DNA of 64,000 nucleotides from Roseateles_E cavernae (GTDB taxonomy: Bacteria > Pseudomonadota > Gammaproteobacteria > Burkholderiales > Burkholderiaceae_C), in contig NZ_JBDPLH010000001.1 in NCBI RefSeq assembly GCF_040187885.1, positions 434,001 to 498,000 on the forward strand. The letters run 5' to 3'. Shown here piece by piece: positions 17,689-26,193 of this stretch (its first letter is position 1; each line of letters opens with the position of its first letter). Under the pieces are notes generated by a model. That model worked only from the letters and a program-made list of their open reading frames with translations. It ran no database searches and was not told where the DNA came from. The position numbers and the translations under genes were made by a program.

Positions 17689-18351
17689 ATGTCAGACGAT
17701 CTGCCGACCCTGCTGCGCGCCAACTTCCCGGCGCTGACGCTGAGCGCCCTCCCGTGCTCGAGACTGAACAGCCTGGTCACCGAGCGCAGGCTGGCGCACG
17801 GCCGCAGCCTGTTCGTCCAGGGCCAGTCGACCGCCGCCTTCTATGGCCTGGCCGAGGGCGAGATCGAGACCCGCTTCACCGCAGCCGATGGCACGATCTC
17901 GGTGCTGGAACATGTGCAGCCGCCCCAGCTCTTCGGCCTCGCCGCCTTCGCCACCGGCCGGCCCTCGGCCTACGAGGCGCTGGCACGCCGGCCCAGCCGG
18001 CTATGGGTGTTCGGCCCGCAGGCCTATCGGCTCCTGATGGATGAGGTGCCGGGTTTTGCCCGCGCCCTGCTCAGCGAGTTCGCCCAGCGCTACGCCGGCA
18101 CCCTGGGTCTGCTGGAGGCCTCGCGCCACCGCAGTGCGGCCCAGCGCTTCGGCCTGGCCCTGGCCCAGCTGGCGCGGGAGCGTGCCGACGGCCCGCCCGA
18201 TGCCGACGGCTGGCAGGCCATCGCCGCTACCCAGGCCGATCTGGCCGCACTGGCCAGTCTGTCGCGCCAGACCGTCAACGCGCTGCTGCGCGAGGCGGTG
18301 GCCGAGGGGCGGCTGCGCAGCGGCTACCGGCGCCTGTGGCTCAGATCTTGA
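17689..18351 (+). CDS. Crp/Fnr-family transcriptional regulator
   Basis: A 220-residue regulator. Residues about 25-115 form the cyclic-nucleotide-like beta roll (RRLAHGRSLFVQGQSTAAFYGLAEGEIETRF, TISVLEHVQPPQLFGLAAFATGRPSAYEALA), then the dimer helix and a winged HTH (TQADLAALASLSRQTVNALLREAVAEGRLR). No N-terminal Cys cluster is present, so it is not an oxygen-sensing FNR. The cAMP-pocket Arg-Ser pair is not obvious, and the effector is unknown. Its 3' end overlaps the convergent glutathione peroxidase gene by 11 bp. It probably acts on the palindrome 8 nt before its own ATG. Confidence 0.88.
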   Translation: MSDDLPTLLRANFPALTLSALPCSRLNSLVTERRLAHGRSLFVQGQSTAAFYGLAEGEIETRFTAADGTISVLEHVQPPQLFGLAAFATGRPSAYEALARRPSRLWVFGPQAYRLLMDEVPGFARALLSEFAQRYAGTLGLLEASRHRSAAQRFGLALAQLARERADGPPDADGWQAIAATQADLAALASLSRQTVNALLREAVAEGRLRSGYRRLWLRS

Positions 18352-18829
18352 GCGCCGCCTCGATGTCCTCGCGCAGCTTCTCGGGCGCGTCATTGGGCGC
18401 GTAGCGCTTGATCACCTGGCCGTCGCGGCCGACCAGAAACTTGGTGAAGTTCCATTTGATCGCCTCGGTGCCGAGGATGCCGGGCTTCTCTCCCTTCAGC
18501 CATTTCCACAAGGGGTGGGCCTCGGCGCCATTGACCTTGATCTTGGCCATCATCGGGAAGCTGACGCCGTAGTTGAGCTCGCAGAAGGAGGCGATCTCCT
18601 CGTTGCTGCCGGGATCCTGGCCGCCGAACTCGTTGCTGGGGAAGCCGACCACGACCAGGCCGCGTGCCGCATAGTCTTCCCAGAGCCGCTCCAGCCCGGC
18701 GAACTGCGGCGTGAAACCGCAGGCGCTGGCGGTGTTGACGATCAGCAGCACCTTGCCGCGCTGGCTGGCCAGATCGGCCGGTTCGCCCTTGATGGACAGG
18801 GCCTGGAAGTCGTAGACGGTCTGGCTCAT
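18341..18829 (-). CDS. Glutathione peroxidase (BtuE/thiol peroxidase type)
   Basis: A 162-residue thiol-dependent peroxidase that reduces hydrogen and lipid peroxides. The catalytic tetrad is readable: Cys37 in NTASACGFTPQ, Gln71 in GGQDPGSNEE, Trp126 and Asn127 in KWNFTKFLV. It has Cys instead of selenocysteine, and Cys83 in FCELNYGVSFP may be the resolving Cys, as in thioredoxin-dependent members. No signal peptide is visible. It is transcribed toward the Crp/Fnr gene with an 11-bp 3' overlap, and 35 nt separate it from the upstream DMT transporter gene on the same strand. Confidence 0.93.
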   Translation of the reverse strand: MSQTVYDFQALSIKGEPADLASQRGKVLLIVNTASACGFTPQFAGLERLWEDYAARGLVVVGFPSNEFGGQDPGSNEEIASFCELNYGVSFPMMAKIKVNGAEAHPLWKWLKGEKPGILGTEAIKWNFTKFLVGRDGQVIKRYAPNDAPEKLREDIEAALKI

Positions 18830-18864
18830 GGCGGTCTCCTCGGGTCTGGGCGCCAGATGCTAGC

Positions 18865-19779
18865 TCAATGGCCGCTGTTGCGCTCAAGCGCCGCCAGCAC
18901 GGCGGCCGCGACGATGCAGGCGCCGCCGATGGCGGTCTTCAGGTCCAGGCTGCCGCCGCCCAGCCAGAGCGCCGAGATGGCCGCCGCCGGCACCTCGACC
19001 AGCATCACGATGGCCGTCACATTGGCCGGCAGCCGCCCGGCCCCGTACTGCAGCGCCAGGTTCGAGAAGAAGAACAGCACGGCCATGCCGGTCAGCGGCA
19101 GCAGCCAGATCCAGCCCGGCAGGCTGGGCCAGGGCACCAGGCCTTGGGCCCCCATCAGCAGCGCCGCCGAACCGGCCACCAGCACGCCGCCGCTGAACAT
19201 CGCCAGCGCCCGGGCATGGGCGCCCCGGTGTGATTCGCGCTTGAGCATCACATTGTTCAGCGCGAAGGTGAAGCCGCCCAGCACGCCCAGCCAGTCGGCC
19301 AGGCCGGAGGGCAGCGGGAAACCGCCCGCCTCGGGCGCCAGCACCACGGCCGCCCCGCCCAGCGCCAGCGCCATGCGCAGCAGGGCCAGCGCGGTCAGCC
19401 GTTCGCCCAGGATCAGCCGCGCCAGCAGCACGGCCCACAGCGGCATCAGATAGAACAGCAGCACCACCCGCACCACATCGCCCAGCGCCACGCCCCAGTT
19501 GAAGGCGGTATTGGTGGCGCCGGCGGCCAGCATGATCAGCCACAGCGAGGGGGTGCCGAGGAACTCGCGCCAGGCACGGCCGGCGCTCAGGCTGATGACG
19601 CCCAGCGAGATCAGATAGAGCGTCACCGTGGCCCACAAGGGGTGCAGGCCGGCGGCCTGGAACTGCCGGAACGGCCACCAGGAAAGCCCCCAGATCAGGG
19701 CATTGAAGATCAGCGCGAGGTAGGCCAAGTGAACAGAAGCGGCTAGGGGTAGGCAAGCCCGGTTGGCTGGCCGCAACAT
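18865..19779 (-). CDS. DMT-superfamily transporter (EamA)
   Basis: A 304-residue integral membrane protein with about ten hydrophobic segments in two EamA repeats: LAYLALIFNALIWGLSWW opens repeat 1 and WLGVLGGFTFALNNVML opens repeat 2. EamA carriers export amino acids or other small metabolites; the substrate is unknown. The start is uncertain: ATG 19779 is used here, a GTG at 19794 is in frame, and a TTG just before the first membrane helix would give a more typical N-terminus. The gene lies 35 nt upstream of the glutathione peroxidase gene. Confidence 0.85.
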   Translation of the reverse strand: MLRPANRACLPLAASVHLAYLALIFNALIWGLSWWPFRQFQAAGLHPLWATVTLYLISLGVISLSAGRAWREFLGTPSLWLIMLAAGATNTAFNWGVALGDVVRVVLLFYLMPLWAVLLARLILGERLTALALLRMALALGGAAVVLAPEAGGFPLPSGLADWLGVLGGFTFALNNVMLKRESHRGAHARALAMFSGGVLVAGSAALLMGAQGLVPWPSLPGWIWLLPLTGMAVLFFFSNLALQYGAGRLPANVTAIVMLVEVPAAAISALWLGGGSLDLKTAIGGACIVAAAVLAALERNSGH

Positions 19780-19940
19780 CCTGGCCCAAAGCACGGGGAA
19801 AACTCTGCAAATTGCTGGCTAGACGGTGCGCCGCCAGCCAACAATGCCCAGGGTTTATAGCATGGCGAAATGCCGGCCCTAGGCCTTCCAATCGGCGGGC
19901 GCACGCGGGTCGCCCCGGCGCGCCGGCACCAACACTATCT

Positions 19941-20918
19941 ATGGGAGAACAGCTCTTGGATCATCTGGCCTGCTTCACGCCGGGGGACTTGCGGTCGAAC
20001 CCGGCGCCCACACTGGACGGCTATCGCTGGCGTTTGCTGGCGCAGGGGGACTCCTGGTTCTCGAACGCCGCCGCCAAGCTGGATGCCCATGCCAATCTGC
20101 TGCAGGAACTGGTCTTCAAGCAGCCGGCGGCGGCCGTCAACTGCGCCGGCCAGGGCGAGGGCCTGGCCCATCTGGTCGATCTGCAGGCCCAGCCCGATTT
20201 CGTGCGGCTGCTGACCGGCGCCGACGCGCCGGCCTGGGACGGCGTGCTGCTGTCGGTGGGCGGCAATGACCTGATCGCCGCCGCCCGCGTGCTGGCCCAC
20301 CCCGAGACCCGCCCCGGGCAAGACCCGACCCCGGCGGCCGAGCTGACCCCGCTGCAGCTGCGCCTGCTGCGCCACCAGACCGAGTGGGGCCCGCCCTCGC
20401 ACGGCGTGGCGCGCTATTTCTCGGAGCCGGGCTGGCAGACGCTGGCGGCCTATCTGAGCGCCAATCTGCGCCATCTGCTGAGCCTGCGCGACCAGGGGCC
20501 GGCCGCCGGCAAGCCGGTCTTCATGCACTGCTATGCGGTGCCGATGCCGCGTCCGGCCGGCACCGAGGGCGCCGGGCCCTGGCTGTACCCGGCCTTCAAG
20601 GCCTACAACATCCCCAGTGCCGACTGGGCGGCAGTCAGCCGCCTGATGGTGATGCATCTGGCCCAGCTGCTGAAGGGCCTGGCGGCCGATACGGCGGCCT
20701 ACCCGGGCCTGCATGTGTTCGACTCCACCGCCGTGCCGCTGGCCCTGGCCACGCCCGGCAGTGCCGGCATCAGCGGCGACTGGCACAACGAGATCCACCT
20801 GAACCACAGCGGCAGCTTCAAGATCGCGCGGGCCTGGTCGGAGCATATCGAGGCGGTGCTGGACCGCGCGGGTCTGCCGCTGCCGCGCAGCCCGGCCCAG
20901 TCCCGGGCTCGCTCCTGA
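19941..20918 (+). CDS. SGNH/GDSL-type hydrolase-like protein
   Basis: A 325-residue soluble protein with SGNH blocks in the right order: block I as LLAQGDSWF (Ser38), block III as SVGGND (Asn109) and block V as GDWHNEIHLN (Asp280, with His282 or His286 the candidate base). A block II Gly may lie in NCAGQGEG (about 70-73). GDSW and the DWHNEIH form are unusual, so the substrate cannot be named; the family includes esterases, acetylhydrolases and lysophospholipases. No signal peptide is evident. The start is ATG 19941. It is convergent with the lysophospholipid transporter gene lplT, which may be functionally relevant or chance. Confidence 0.72.
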   Translation: MGEQLLDHLACFTPGDLRSNPAPTLDGYRWRLLAQGDSWFSNAAAKLDAHANLLQELVFKQPAAAVNCAGQGEGLAHLVDLQAQPDFVRLLTGADAPAWDGVLLSVGGNDLIAAARVLAHPETRPGQDPTPAAELTPLQLRLLRHQTEWGPPSHGVARYFSEPGWQTLAAYLSANLRHLLSLRDQGPAAGKPVFMHCYAVPMPRPAGTEGAGPWLYPAFKAYNIPSADWAAVSRLMVMHLAQLLKGLAADTAAYPGLHVFDSTAVPLALATPGSAGISGDWHNEIHLNHSGSFKIARAWSEHIEAVLDRAGLPLPRSPAQSRARS

Positions 20919-20933
20919 GCCAGTTCTAGGTAT

Positions 20934-20955
20934 CCGGTCGTCGGCAGACGGCCGG
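20934..20955. terminator. Hairpin between convergent genes
   Basis: CCGGTCGTC / GACGGCCGG (20934-20942 and 20947-20955) forms a 9-bp stem with one G-U pair and a GGCA loop. It lies between the stops of the SGNH hydrolase gene and lplT, but lacks a T run on either side. Its position suggests a bidirectional 3'-end structure. Confidence 0.45.
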
Positions 20956-20963
20956 GCCTGGCC

Positions 20964-22229
20964 TCAGTGGCAGTCGCTGCGCGCCAGCTTCAGCAGGCGT
21001 TCCAGTTCCTCGGGGTGGCGCAGGCAGTTGTTGTGGTGCCAGCGCTTGATCAGCCACATCGTGCCGGCGACGACGATGCCGAAGATCGTGATCGCGCCGA
21101 AGGCCGACATGCCGAACTTGGTCATGCCGGTGTAGAGCGCGCCCAGGCCCAGGATGCAGGCCTGCTCGTTGAAGTTCTGCACCGCGATCGAGCGGCCCGC
21201 GCCCATCAGGTTGTGGCCGCGATGCTGCAGCAGCGCATTCATCGGCACGACCAGGAAGCCGCCGATGCCGCCCAGCACGATCAGAAAGGGTGCGGCCACC
21301 CAGACATTGCTGATCACATTCATCAAGATCACCAGCAATCCCATCGCGATGCCCAGCGGGATCACCGCGGTGGCGCGCTCCAGCCGCATATACATCGAGG
21401 CGACGACGGCACCGACCGCCGTGCCTATCGCGACCACGCCGACCAGGCTGGAGGCCTGGGTCGTGCCATAGCCCAGCGCGGCGGCGGCCCAGGCCAGCAC
21501 GATGTAGCGAAGATTGCCGGAAACGCCCCAGAACAGCGTCGTCGTGGCCAGCGAAATCTGACCCAGCTTGTCCTGCCAGAGGCGGGAATTGCAGTTGGCG
21601 AAATCGCGCACCAGGCCCAGCGGCCCCAGACCCACCGGCTGCAGCGGCGCGTCGGTGCGCGGGATGCGCAGATTGAACAGGGCCGCGATCACATACAGCC
21701 CGACCAGGCTGGCGATCGCCGCCTGCGGCGCGCTGTGGATGCCGGGCAGGCCGAGGCTCAGCAGCCAGGCCGAGGCATGCGGGCCGACCAGCTGCCCGCC
21801 CAGCAGCACGCCCAGGATGATGGAGGCAATCGTCAGCCCCTCGATCCAGCCATTGGCCTTGACCAGCTGGGAGGGTGGCAGCAGCTCGGTCAGGATGCCG
21901 TACTTGGCCGGCGAGTAGGCCGCCGCACCCAGGCCGACGATGGCATAGGCCATCAGCGGATGGCTGCCGAACAGCATCATCAGGCAGCCGACGACCTTGA
22001 TGCTGTTCGAGTAGAACATCACCTTGCCCTTGGGCACCGCGTCGGCAAAGGCACCGACAAAGGGCGCCAGGATCACATAGAACAGCGCAAACATCGGCAC
22101 CAGGGCGGCGCGCTGCCACTCCGGCTCGCCCGAGGTGCGCAGCAGTTCCACGGCGGCGACGAACAGCGCGTTATCAGCCAGCGAGCTGAAGAACTGCGCC
22201 GACATGATGGTGTAGAAACCTTTTTTCAT
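20964..22229 (-). CDS. lplT: Lysophospholipid transporter LplT (MFS)
   Basis: A 421-residue major-facilitator protein with about 12 hydrophobic segments. The opening (MKKGFYTIMSAQFFSSLADNALFVAAVELL), the loop YSPAKYGILTELLPPSQLVKANGW and RGHNLMGAGRSIAVQNFNEQ match LplT, which flips lysophosphatidylethanolamine inward for re-acylation. The fused or adjacent acyltransferase/acyl-ACP synthetase (Aas) often linked to lplT is not seen here. It is divergent from alr across 168 bp. Confidence 0.9.
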   Translation of the reverse strand: MKKGFYTIMSAQFFSSLADNALFVAAVELLRTSGEPEWQRAALVPMFALFYVILAPFVGAFADAVPKGKVMFYSNSIKVVGCLMMLFGSHPLMAYAIVGLGAAAYSPAKYGILTELLPPSQLVKANGWIEGLTIASIILGVLLGGQLVGPHASAWLLSLGLPGIHSAPQAAIASLVGLYVIAALFNLRIPRTDAPLQPVGLGPLGLVRDFANCNSRLWQDKLGQISLATTTLFWGVSGNLRYIVLAWAAAALGYGTTQASSLVGVVAIGTAVGAVVASMYMRLERATAVIPLGIAMGLLVILMNVISNVWVAAPFLIVLGGIGGFLVVPMNALLQHRGHNLMGAGRSIAVQNFNEQACILGLGALYTGMTKFGMSAFGAITIFGIVVAGTMWLIKRWHHNNCLRHPEELERLLKLARSDCH

Positions 22230-22397
22230 CTGCCCGTGAGTGAACTGCGTAGAAATGCTGCGGGAACTGGGGCCAGCCTGGCCCCCGGAAGCAAAGTTTC
22301 ACAAATGGGCAAGAGCGCGGCTTTATAGCATGCACCCCTTTTGGGGGACAGCGGGCCTGCACCATCGGCGTGCCGGGGCGATGCCACAATTCGGCCC

Positions 22398-23516
22398 ATG
22401 CCGCGTCCTATCGAAGCCCTGATCCATGTCCCCGCCCTGGCCCACAACCTCGCCCGCGCCCGCGCCTGCGCGCCGGACGCCAAGGTCTGGGCCGTCGTCA
22501 AGGCCAATGCCTATGGCCACGGCCTGGCCGCGGCCTATGAGGGCCTGCGCGGCGCCGACGGCTTCGCGCTGCTGGATCTTGCCGAGGCCCAGACCCTGCG
22601 CGAGCTGGGCTGGCGCGGTCCCATCCTGCTGCTGGAAGGCTGCTTCGAGACCCGCGATCTGGAGCTGTGCTCGCGGCTCAAGCTCTGGCATGCGGTGCAC
22701 TGCGAGCAGCAGATCGACTGGCTGGCGATGCACAAGACCCATGAGCCGCACCGCGTCTTCCTGAAGATGAACAGCGGCATGAACCGCCTGGGCTTCACCC
22801 CCAGCGCCTTGCGTGCCGCCTGGAACCGGCTCAACGCCCTGCCCCAGGTCGACGAGATCTCGCTGATGACGCATTTCTCCGACGCCGATGCGAATCGCCT
22901 GGGCGGCGACGGCATCGCCCACCAACTGGCGGCCTTCGACGCCGTCGCGGCCGACCTGCCCGGCGAGCGCTCGGTCAGCAACAGCGCCGCCACCTTGCGC
23001 CACACGGCCCGGGTGCGCAGCGACTGGGTGCGCGCCGGCGTGATGAGCTATGGCGGCGTGCCGGACTACCCCGAGCACGACGCCGCCCACTGGGACCTGC
23101 GCCCGGCGATGACGCTGCGTTCCAAGATCATCGCCATCCAGAACCTGCAGCCCGGCGACACGGTCGGCTACGGCAGCAGCTTCACCGCCGCGCGGCCGAT
23201 GCGCATCGGCATCGTCGCCTGCGGCTATGCCGACGGCTATCCGCGCCACTGCCCCAGCGGCACGCCCATCCTGGTCGGGGGCCAGCGCACGAGCACGGTG
23301 GGCCGGGTCTCGATGGACATGCTGGCGGTCGACCTGAGCGAGCTGCCAAACCCCGATTCGGCCGGTTTCGGCAGCGAGGTGACGCTGTGGGGCTGCGGCC
23401 CCAAGGGCGCGGTGCTGGCGATCGACGAGGTGGCCAAGGCCGGCGGCACGATAGGCTACGAGCTGATGTGTGCGCTGGCACGAAGAGTGCCTGTGACGAT
23501 TCAACATATGGAGTGA
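22398..23516 (+). CDS. alr: Alanine racemase
   Basis: A 372-residue fold-III PLP racemase interconverting L- and D-Ala for peptidoglycan. The PLP Lys is Lys35 in WAVVKANAYGHG, and the second catalytic base, Tyr, lies about 257 in TVGYGSSF. A substrate Arg region lies in KMNSGMNRLGF. The start is ATG 22398. It is 5 nt upstream of a hotdog thioesterase gene, which in turn overlaps arfB, forming a three-gene + strand run. With dadA it could also be the catabolic DadX, but only one racemase is seen and it is not next to dadA. Confidence 0.93.
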   Translation: MPRPIEALIHVPALAHNLARARACAPDAKVWAVVKANAYGHGLAAAYEGLRGADGFALLDLAEAQTLRELGWRGPILLLEGCFETRDLELCSRLKLWHAVHCEQQIDWLAMHKTHEPHRVFLKMNSGMNRLGFTPSALRAAWNRLNALPQVDEISLMTHFSDADANRLGGDGIAHQLAAFDAVAADLPGERSVSNSAATLRHTARVRSDWVRAGVMSYGGVPDYPEHDAAHWDLRPAMTLRSKIIAIQNLQPGDTVGYGSSFTAARPMRIGIVACGYADGYPRHCPSGTPILVGGQRTSTVGRVSMDMLAVDLSELPNPDSAGFGSEVTLWGCGPKGAVLAIDEVAKAGGTIGYELMCALARRVPVTIQHME

Positions 23517-23521
23517 ATCAG

Positions 23522-24010
23522 ATGGACATGCCCGCACATCAACTCAGCATGACGGTCCTGATGACGCCGGACATGGCCAATTTCTCCGGCAATGTGCATG
23601 GCGGCACCATCCTGAAGCTCCTGGACCAGGCCGCCTATGCCTGCGCCAGCCGCTATGCCGGCCGCTATGTCGTGACCCTGTCGGTCGACCAGGTGATGTT
23701 CCGCCAGCCCATCCATGTCGGCGAGCTGGTGACCTTTCTGGCCTCGGTCAACTTCACCGGCAGTTCCTCGATGGAGATCGGCATCAAGGTGGTGGCCGAG
23801 AACATCCGCAGCCAGATCGTGCGCCATGCCAACAGCTGCTTCTTCACGATGGTGGCGGTCGACGACGCCGGCAAGCCGGCCAAGGTGCCGCCGCTGAAGC
23901 CGGTGACGCCGGACGAATGCCGGCGCTTCGCCTCGGCCCAGCTGCGCCGCGAACTGCGCCAGGAGCTGGAGCAGCGCTTCCAGCAGATCCGTCAGCCGGG
24001 GGCTTGTTGA
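23522..24010 (+). CDS. Acyl-CoA thioesterase, hotdog fold (YciA type)
   Basis: A 162-residue single-hotdog thioesterase that hydrolyses acyl-CoA esters. MTVLMTPDMANFSGNVHGGTILKLLDQAAYACASRYAG contains the YciA/BACH pattern GNxxGGxIxxxxD with the catalytic Asp about 35, followed by VTLSVDQVMFRQPIHVGELV, the CoA-binding strand region. The C-terminal helix is Arg/Glu-rich. ATG 23522 follows alr by 5 nt, and the TGA stop is inside the start region of arfB, implying translational coupling. It may control acyl-CoA overflow; no specific chain length can be inferred. Confidence 0.88.
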   Translation: MDMPAHQLSMTVLMTPDMANFSGNVHGGTILKLLDQAAYACASRYAGRYVVTLSVDQVMFRQPIHVGELVTFLASVNFTGSSSMEIGIKVVAENIRSQIVRHANSCFFTMVAVDDAGKPAKVPPLKPVTPDECRRFASAQLRRELRQELEQRFQQIRQPGAC

Positions 24011-24411
24011 AACTCGACTGGCAGCCACAGCCCTGGGAACTGGAGCTCAGCTTCATCCGCGCCCAGGGGGCCGGCGGCCAGAACGTCAACAAGGTCTCCA
24101 GCGCCGTCCATCTGCGCTTCGACATCCAGCGCTCCAGCCTGCCGGTGCTGATCAAGGAACGGCTGCTGCACTTAAGCGACCAGCGCATCAGCGGCGAGGG
24201 CGTGGTCGTGATCAAGGCCCAGGAGCACCGCAGCCAGGAGATGAACCGTGCCGACGCGATCGAGCGCCTGGTCGCCCTGGTGCAGAGCGTGGCCCACACG
24301 CCGAAGGCACGCCGCGCCACCAAGCCGACCTATGGTTCGCAGCAGCGCCGGCTGCAGGGCAAGTCGCTGCGTTCGGGCATCAAGGCCGGGCGGGGCCGGG
24401 TCACCGAGTAG
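24007..24411 (+). CDS. arfB: Alternative ribosome-rescue factor ArfB (YaeJ)
   Basis: A 134-residue peptidyl-tRNA hydrolase acting on stalled ribosomes. The release-factor GGQ lies in AQGAGGQNVNKVSSAVHLRF (about 25-27), and the basic C-terminal tail (KARRATKPTYGSQQRRLQGKSLRSGIKAGRGR) fits the empty mRNA channel. No ATG is available near the expected start; TTG 24007 shares bases with the preceding TGA (24008-24010) and gives the normal length, so coupled initiation at TTG is proposed. TTG 24004 is the alternative. The 3' end overlaps the convergent DMT transporter gene by 11 bp. Confidence 0.9.
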   Translation: MKLDWQPQPWELELSFIRAQGAGGQNVNKVSSAVHLRFDIQRSSLPVLIKERLLHLSDQRISGEGVVVIKAQEHRSQEMNRADAIERLVALVQSVAHTPKARRATKPTYGSQQRRLQGKSLRSGIKAGRGRVTE

Positions 24412-25291
24412 CGACGCGCGTCGCGAAGTACAGGCTAACCAGGCTCAGCCCCATGCCGGCCAGCGACATCGCCGTCGGCTGCCAGCCCTCGAAGACCGCC
24501 GAGATCAGCAGCGCGATCACCGGGATCACGACCCCGGTCAGCGCCGCCCGCGCCGGCCCTTGCGCCTGGGCCAGCTTGAAATACAGCACGAAGGCGAGCA
24601 CCGAGCCGAACACCGCCAGATAGAGCAGGGACAGCAGATAGGCCGGTCGGGTGTCGAACTGCAGGCCGGCCCCGCTGCCCAGCGACAGCGCCAGCAGGAA
24701 GAGCGCGCCATAGCCCATGCTCCAGGCCAGGATGGGCACCAGGGGCAGCTGGCGCCGGGTCAGGGTCAGGGTCAGCACATTGCCTATGCAGGCGCACAGC
24801 ACCGCCAGCAGGCCCAGGCCCAGACCGAGCGCCGCCGTCGGCCGCGCGCCGGTGGCGGCGATCTCGGGCCAGAAGATCAGCACCACGCCCAGCACCCCGC
24901 CGCTGGACGCGAGCAGAAAGCGCCGCGTCACCGTCTGGCCGAAGAACAGCCGGCCCGACAGCGCATTGCCGAACACCATCAGCGAGAACAGCACGGCCAC
25001 CAGGCCGCTGGGGATGTGGCGCTCGGCCTCGTAGACCGACCAGTAATTGCCGCTGTACTGCACGATGCCGGTGGCCGCCATCAAGAGATGGGCCGAGGCC
25101 GGCAGGCCCAGGCTCTCGCCGCGCCAGCGCGCCAGGGCCACCAGCAACAGGGCCGCCAGCGCAAATCGCCAGGCCACCGAGTTCAGCACCGGCACCGGCG
25201 AGGCCAGCTGGTAGAGGATCACATGCCAGGTGCTGGCCCAGATCAGCGTGGGAATCCAGAACAGCCAGCGTTGCTGCGCGATGGTGGGCAT
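24401..25291 (-). CDS. DMT-superfamily transporter (EamA)
   Basis: A 296-residue membrane protein with about ten hydrophobic helices in two EamA repeats (WLFWIPTLIWASTWHVI at the start, LLAVLCACIGNVLTL opening the second half). It is a second, distinct DMT exporter in the window; the two share only the fold. ATG 25291 was chosen over a TTG at 25318. It follows a LysE-type exporter gene by 65 bp on the same strand, so the two may form an export operon for amino acids. The 11-bp 3' overlap with arfB shows how compact the region is. Confidence 0.85.
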   Translation of the reverse strand: MPTIAQQRWLFWIPTLIWASTWHVILYQLASPVPVLNSVAWRFALAALLLVALARWRGESLGLPASAHLLMAATGIVQYSGNYWSVYEAERHIPSGLVAVLFSLMVFGNALSGRLFFGQTVTRRFLLASSGGVLGVVLIFWPEIAATGARPTAALGLGLGLLAVLCACIGNVLTLTLTRRQLPLVPILAWSMGYGALFLLALSLGSGAGLQFDTRPAYLLSLLYLAVFGSVLAFVLYFKLAQAQGPARAALTGVVIPVIALLISAVFEGWQPTAMSLAGMGLSLVSLYFATRVATR

Positions 25292-25356
25292 CAAAAAATC
25301 GGGCCGCCCGATTGCCAAGGCGCCGGCGGCCCGCCTTCAAAGATAGGGGAAGGGGT

Positions 25357-25989
25357 TCAAGCCACGCGCTTGAAGGTTGCCAACAAGGCGCCGGCGGCGA
25401 TGAAGAGCGAGCCGAAGGTCTTGTTGAGCAGCTTCAGATGGGCTTCGGAGCGCAGCGCCGCCAGCACCTTGGCGGCCAGCACCGTGTAGCCGGCCATCAC
25501 GACCAGGTCGGTGAAGCACAGCGTCGCGGCGATCACCAGGTATTGCGGCGCCAGACTGCGGCCCAGATCCAGGAACTGCGGCACGACGGCGAGCAGAAAG
25601 ACCGTGCCCTTGGGATTCACCGCATTGATGGCCCAGCCACGCAGCACCAGGCGGCCGCGCGTCGTCACTGCGGCGCCCTCGGCATCGGCCGCCACCATGG
25701 GCTTGGCCGGCGCGCGCCATTGCTGCACGCCCAGAAACACCAGATAAGCCACGCCCAGCCATTTGACGATGGCAAAGCCCATCGACGAGGCCGCGATCAG
25801 CGCGCCCAGGCCGGCGCCGACGACGACGATCTGGGTCAGGATGCCCAGCACCAGGCCGAAGGTCATGAAGTAGCCGCGTTTGAAGCCATGGTTCAGCCCC
25901 GCGCTCATCGCCGCGATCGCCCCCGCACCGGGCGACAGGCTGATCGCCCAGGACGCCGCAAAAAAAGCCAGCCACACCGACAAGTCCAT
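25357..25989 (-). CDS. LysE/RhtB-family amino acid exporter
   Basis: A 210-residue membrane protein with six hydrophobic segments. The family signature near the N-terminus is visible (ISLSPGAGAIAAMSAGLNHGFKRG), as are the PxP-free second segment GLVLGILTQIVVVGAGLGALI and WAINAVNPKGTVFLLAVVPQF, typical of RhtB proteins that export threonine, homoserine or other neutral amino acids. ATG 25989 gives the standard length; the frame continues upstream without homology. The 204-bp region before it is shared with radA, and several hairpins occur there. Confidence 0.88.
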   Translation of the reverse strand: MDLSVWLAFFAASWAISLSPGAGAIAAMSAGLNHGFKRGYFMTFGLVLGILTQIVVVGAGLGALIAASSMGFAIVKWLGVAYLVFLGVQQWRAPAKPMVAADAEGAAVTTRGRLVLRGWAINAVNPKGTVFLLAVVPQFLDLGRSLAPQYLVIAATLCFTDLVVMAGYTVLAAKVLAALRSEAHLKLLNKTFGSLFIAAGALLATFKRVA

Positions 25990-26013
25990 CACCACTGCTC
26001 CTGAACGCAAGAC

Positions 26014-26138
26014 GGCGGGCTCATCGCCCGCCGCAGGCAAGCTTTGTAGCACGGGCGGGCCCGCAAGCGTTGTCGCGGGCTTTAGCGTCGTGCGGCAAAC
26101 GAGCGCAAACCGGGCCAATCTTCCATCGCTTGGAAGAT
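26014..26138. repeat. Hairpin-rich divergent leader between lysE-type gene and radA
   Basis: Within the 204-bp divergent gap lie two perfect hairpins: GGCGGGC/GCCCGCC around loop TCATC (26014-26032) and ATCTTCCA/TGGAAGAT around loop TCGCT (26118-26138). GCCCGC/GCGGGC with a 10-nt loop and three following T lies between them. The last full stem is 55 nt before the radA ATG and would be in its 5' leader if the promoter is upstream. No known RNA family is recognised. Confidence 0.4.
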
Positions 26139-26193
26139 CTGCAGGCCCGCGCCTGGCGGCCAGACGGCCTCAAGCGCCAGCGACAATCCCCCC

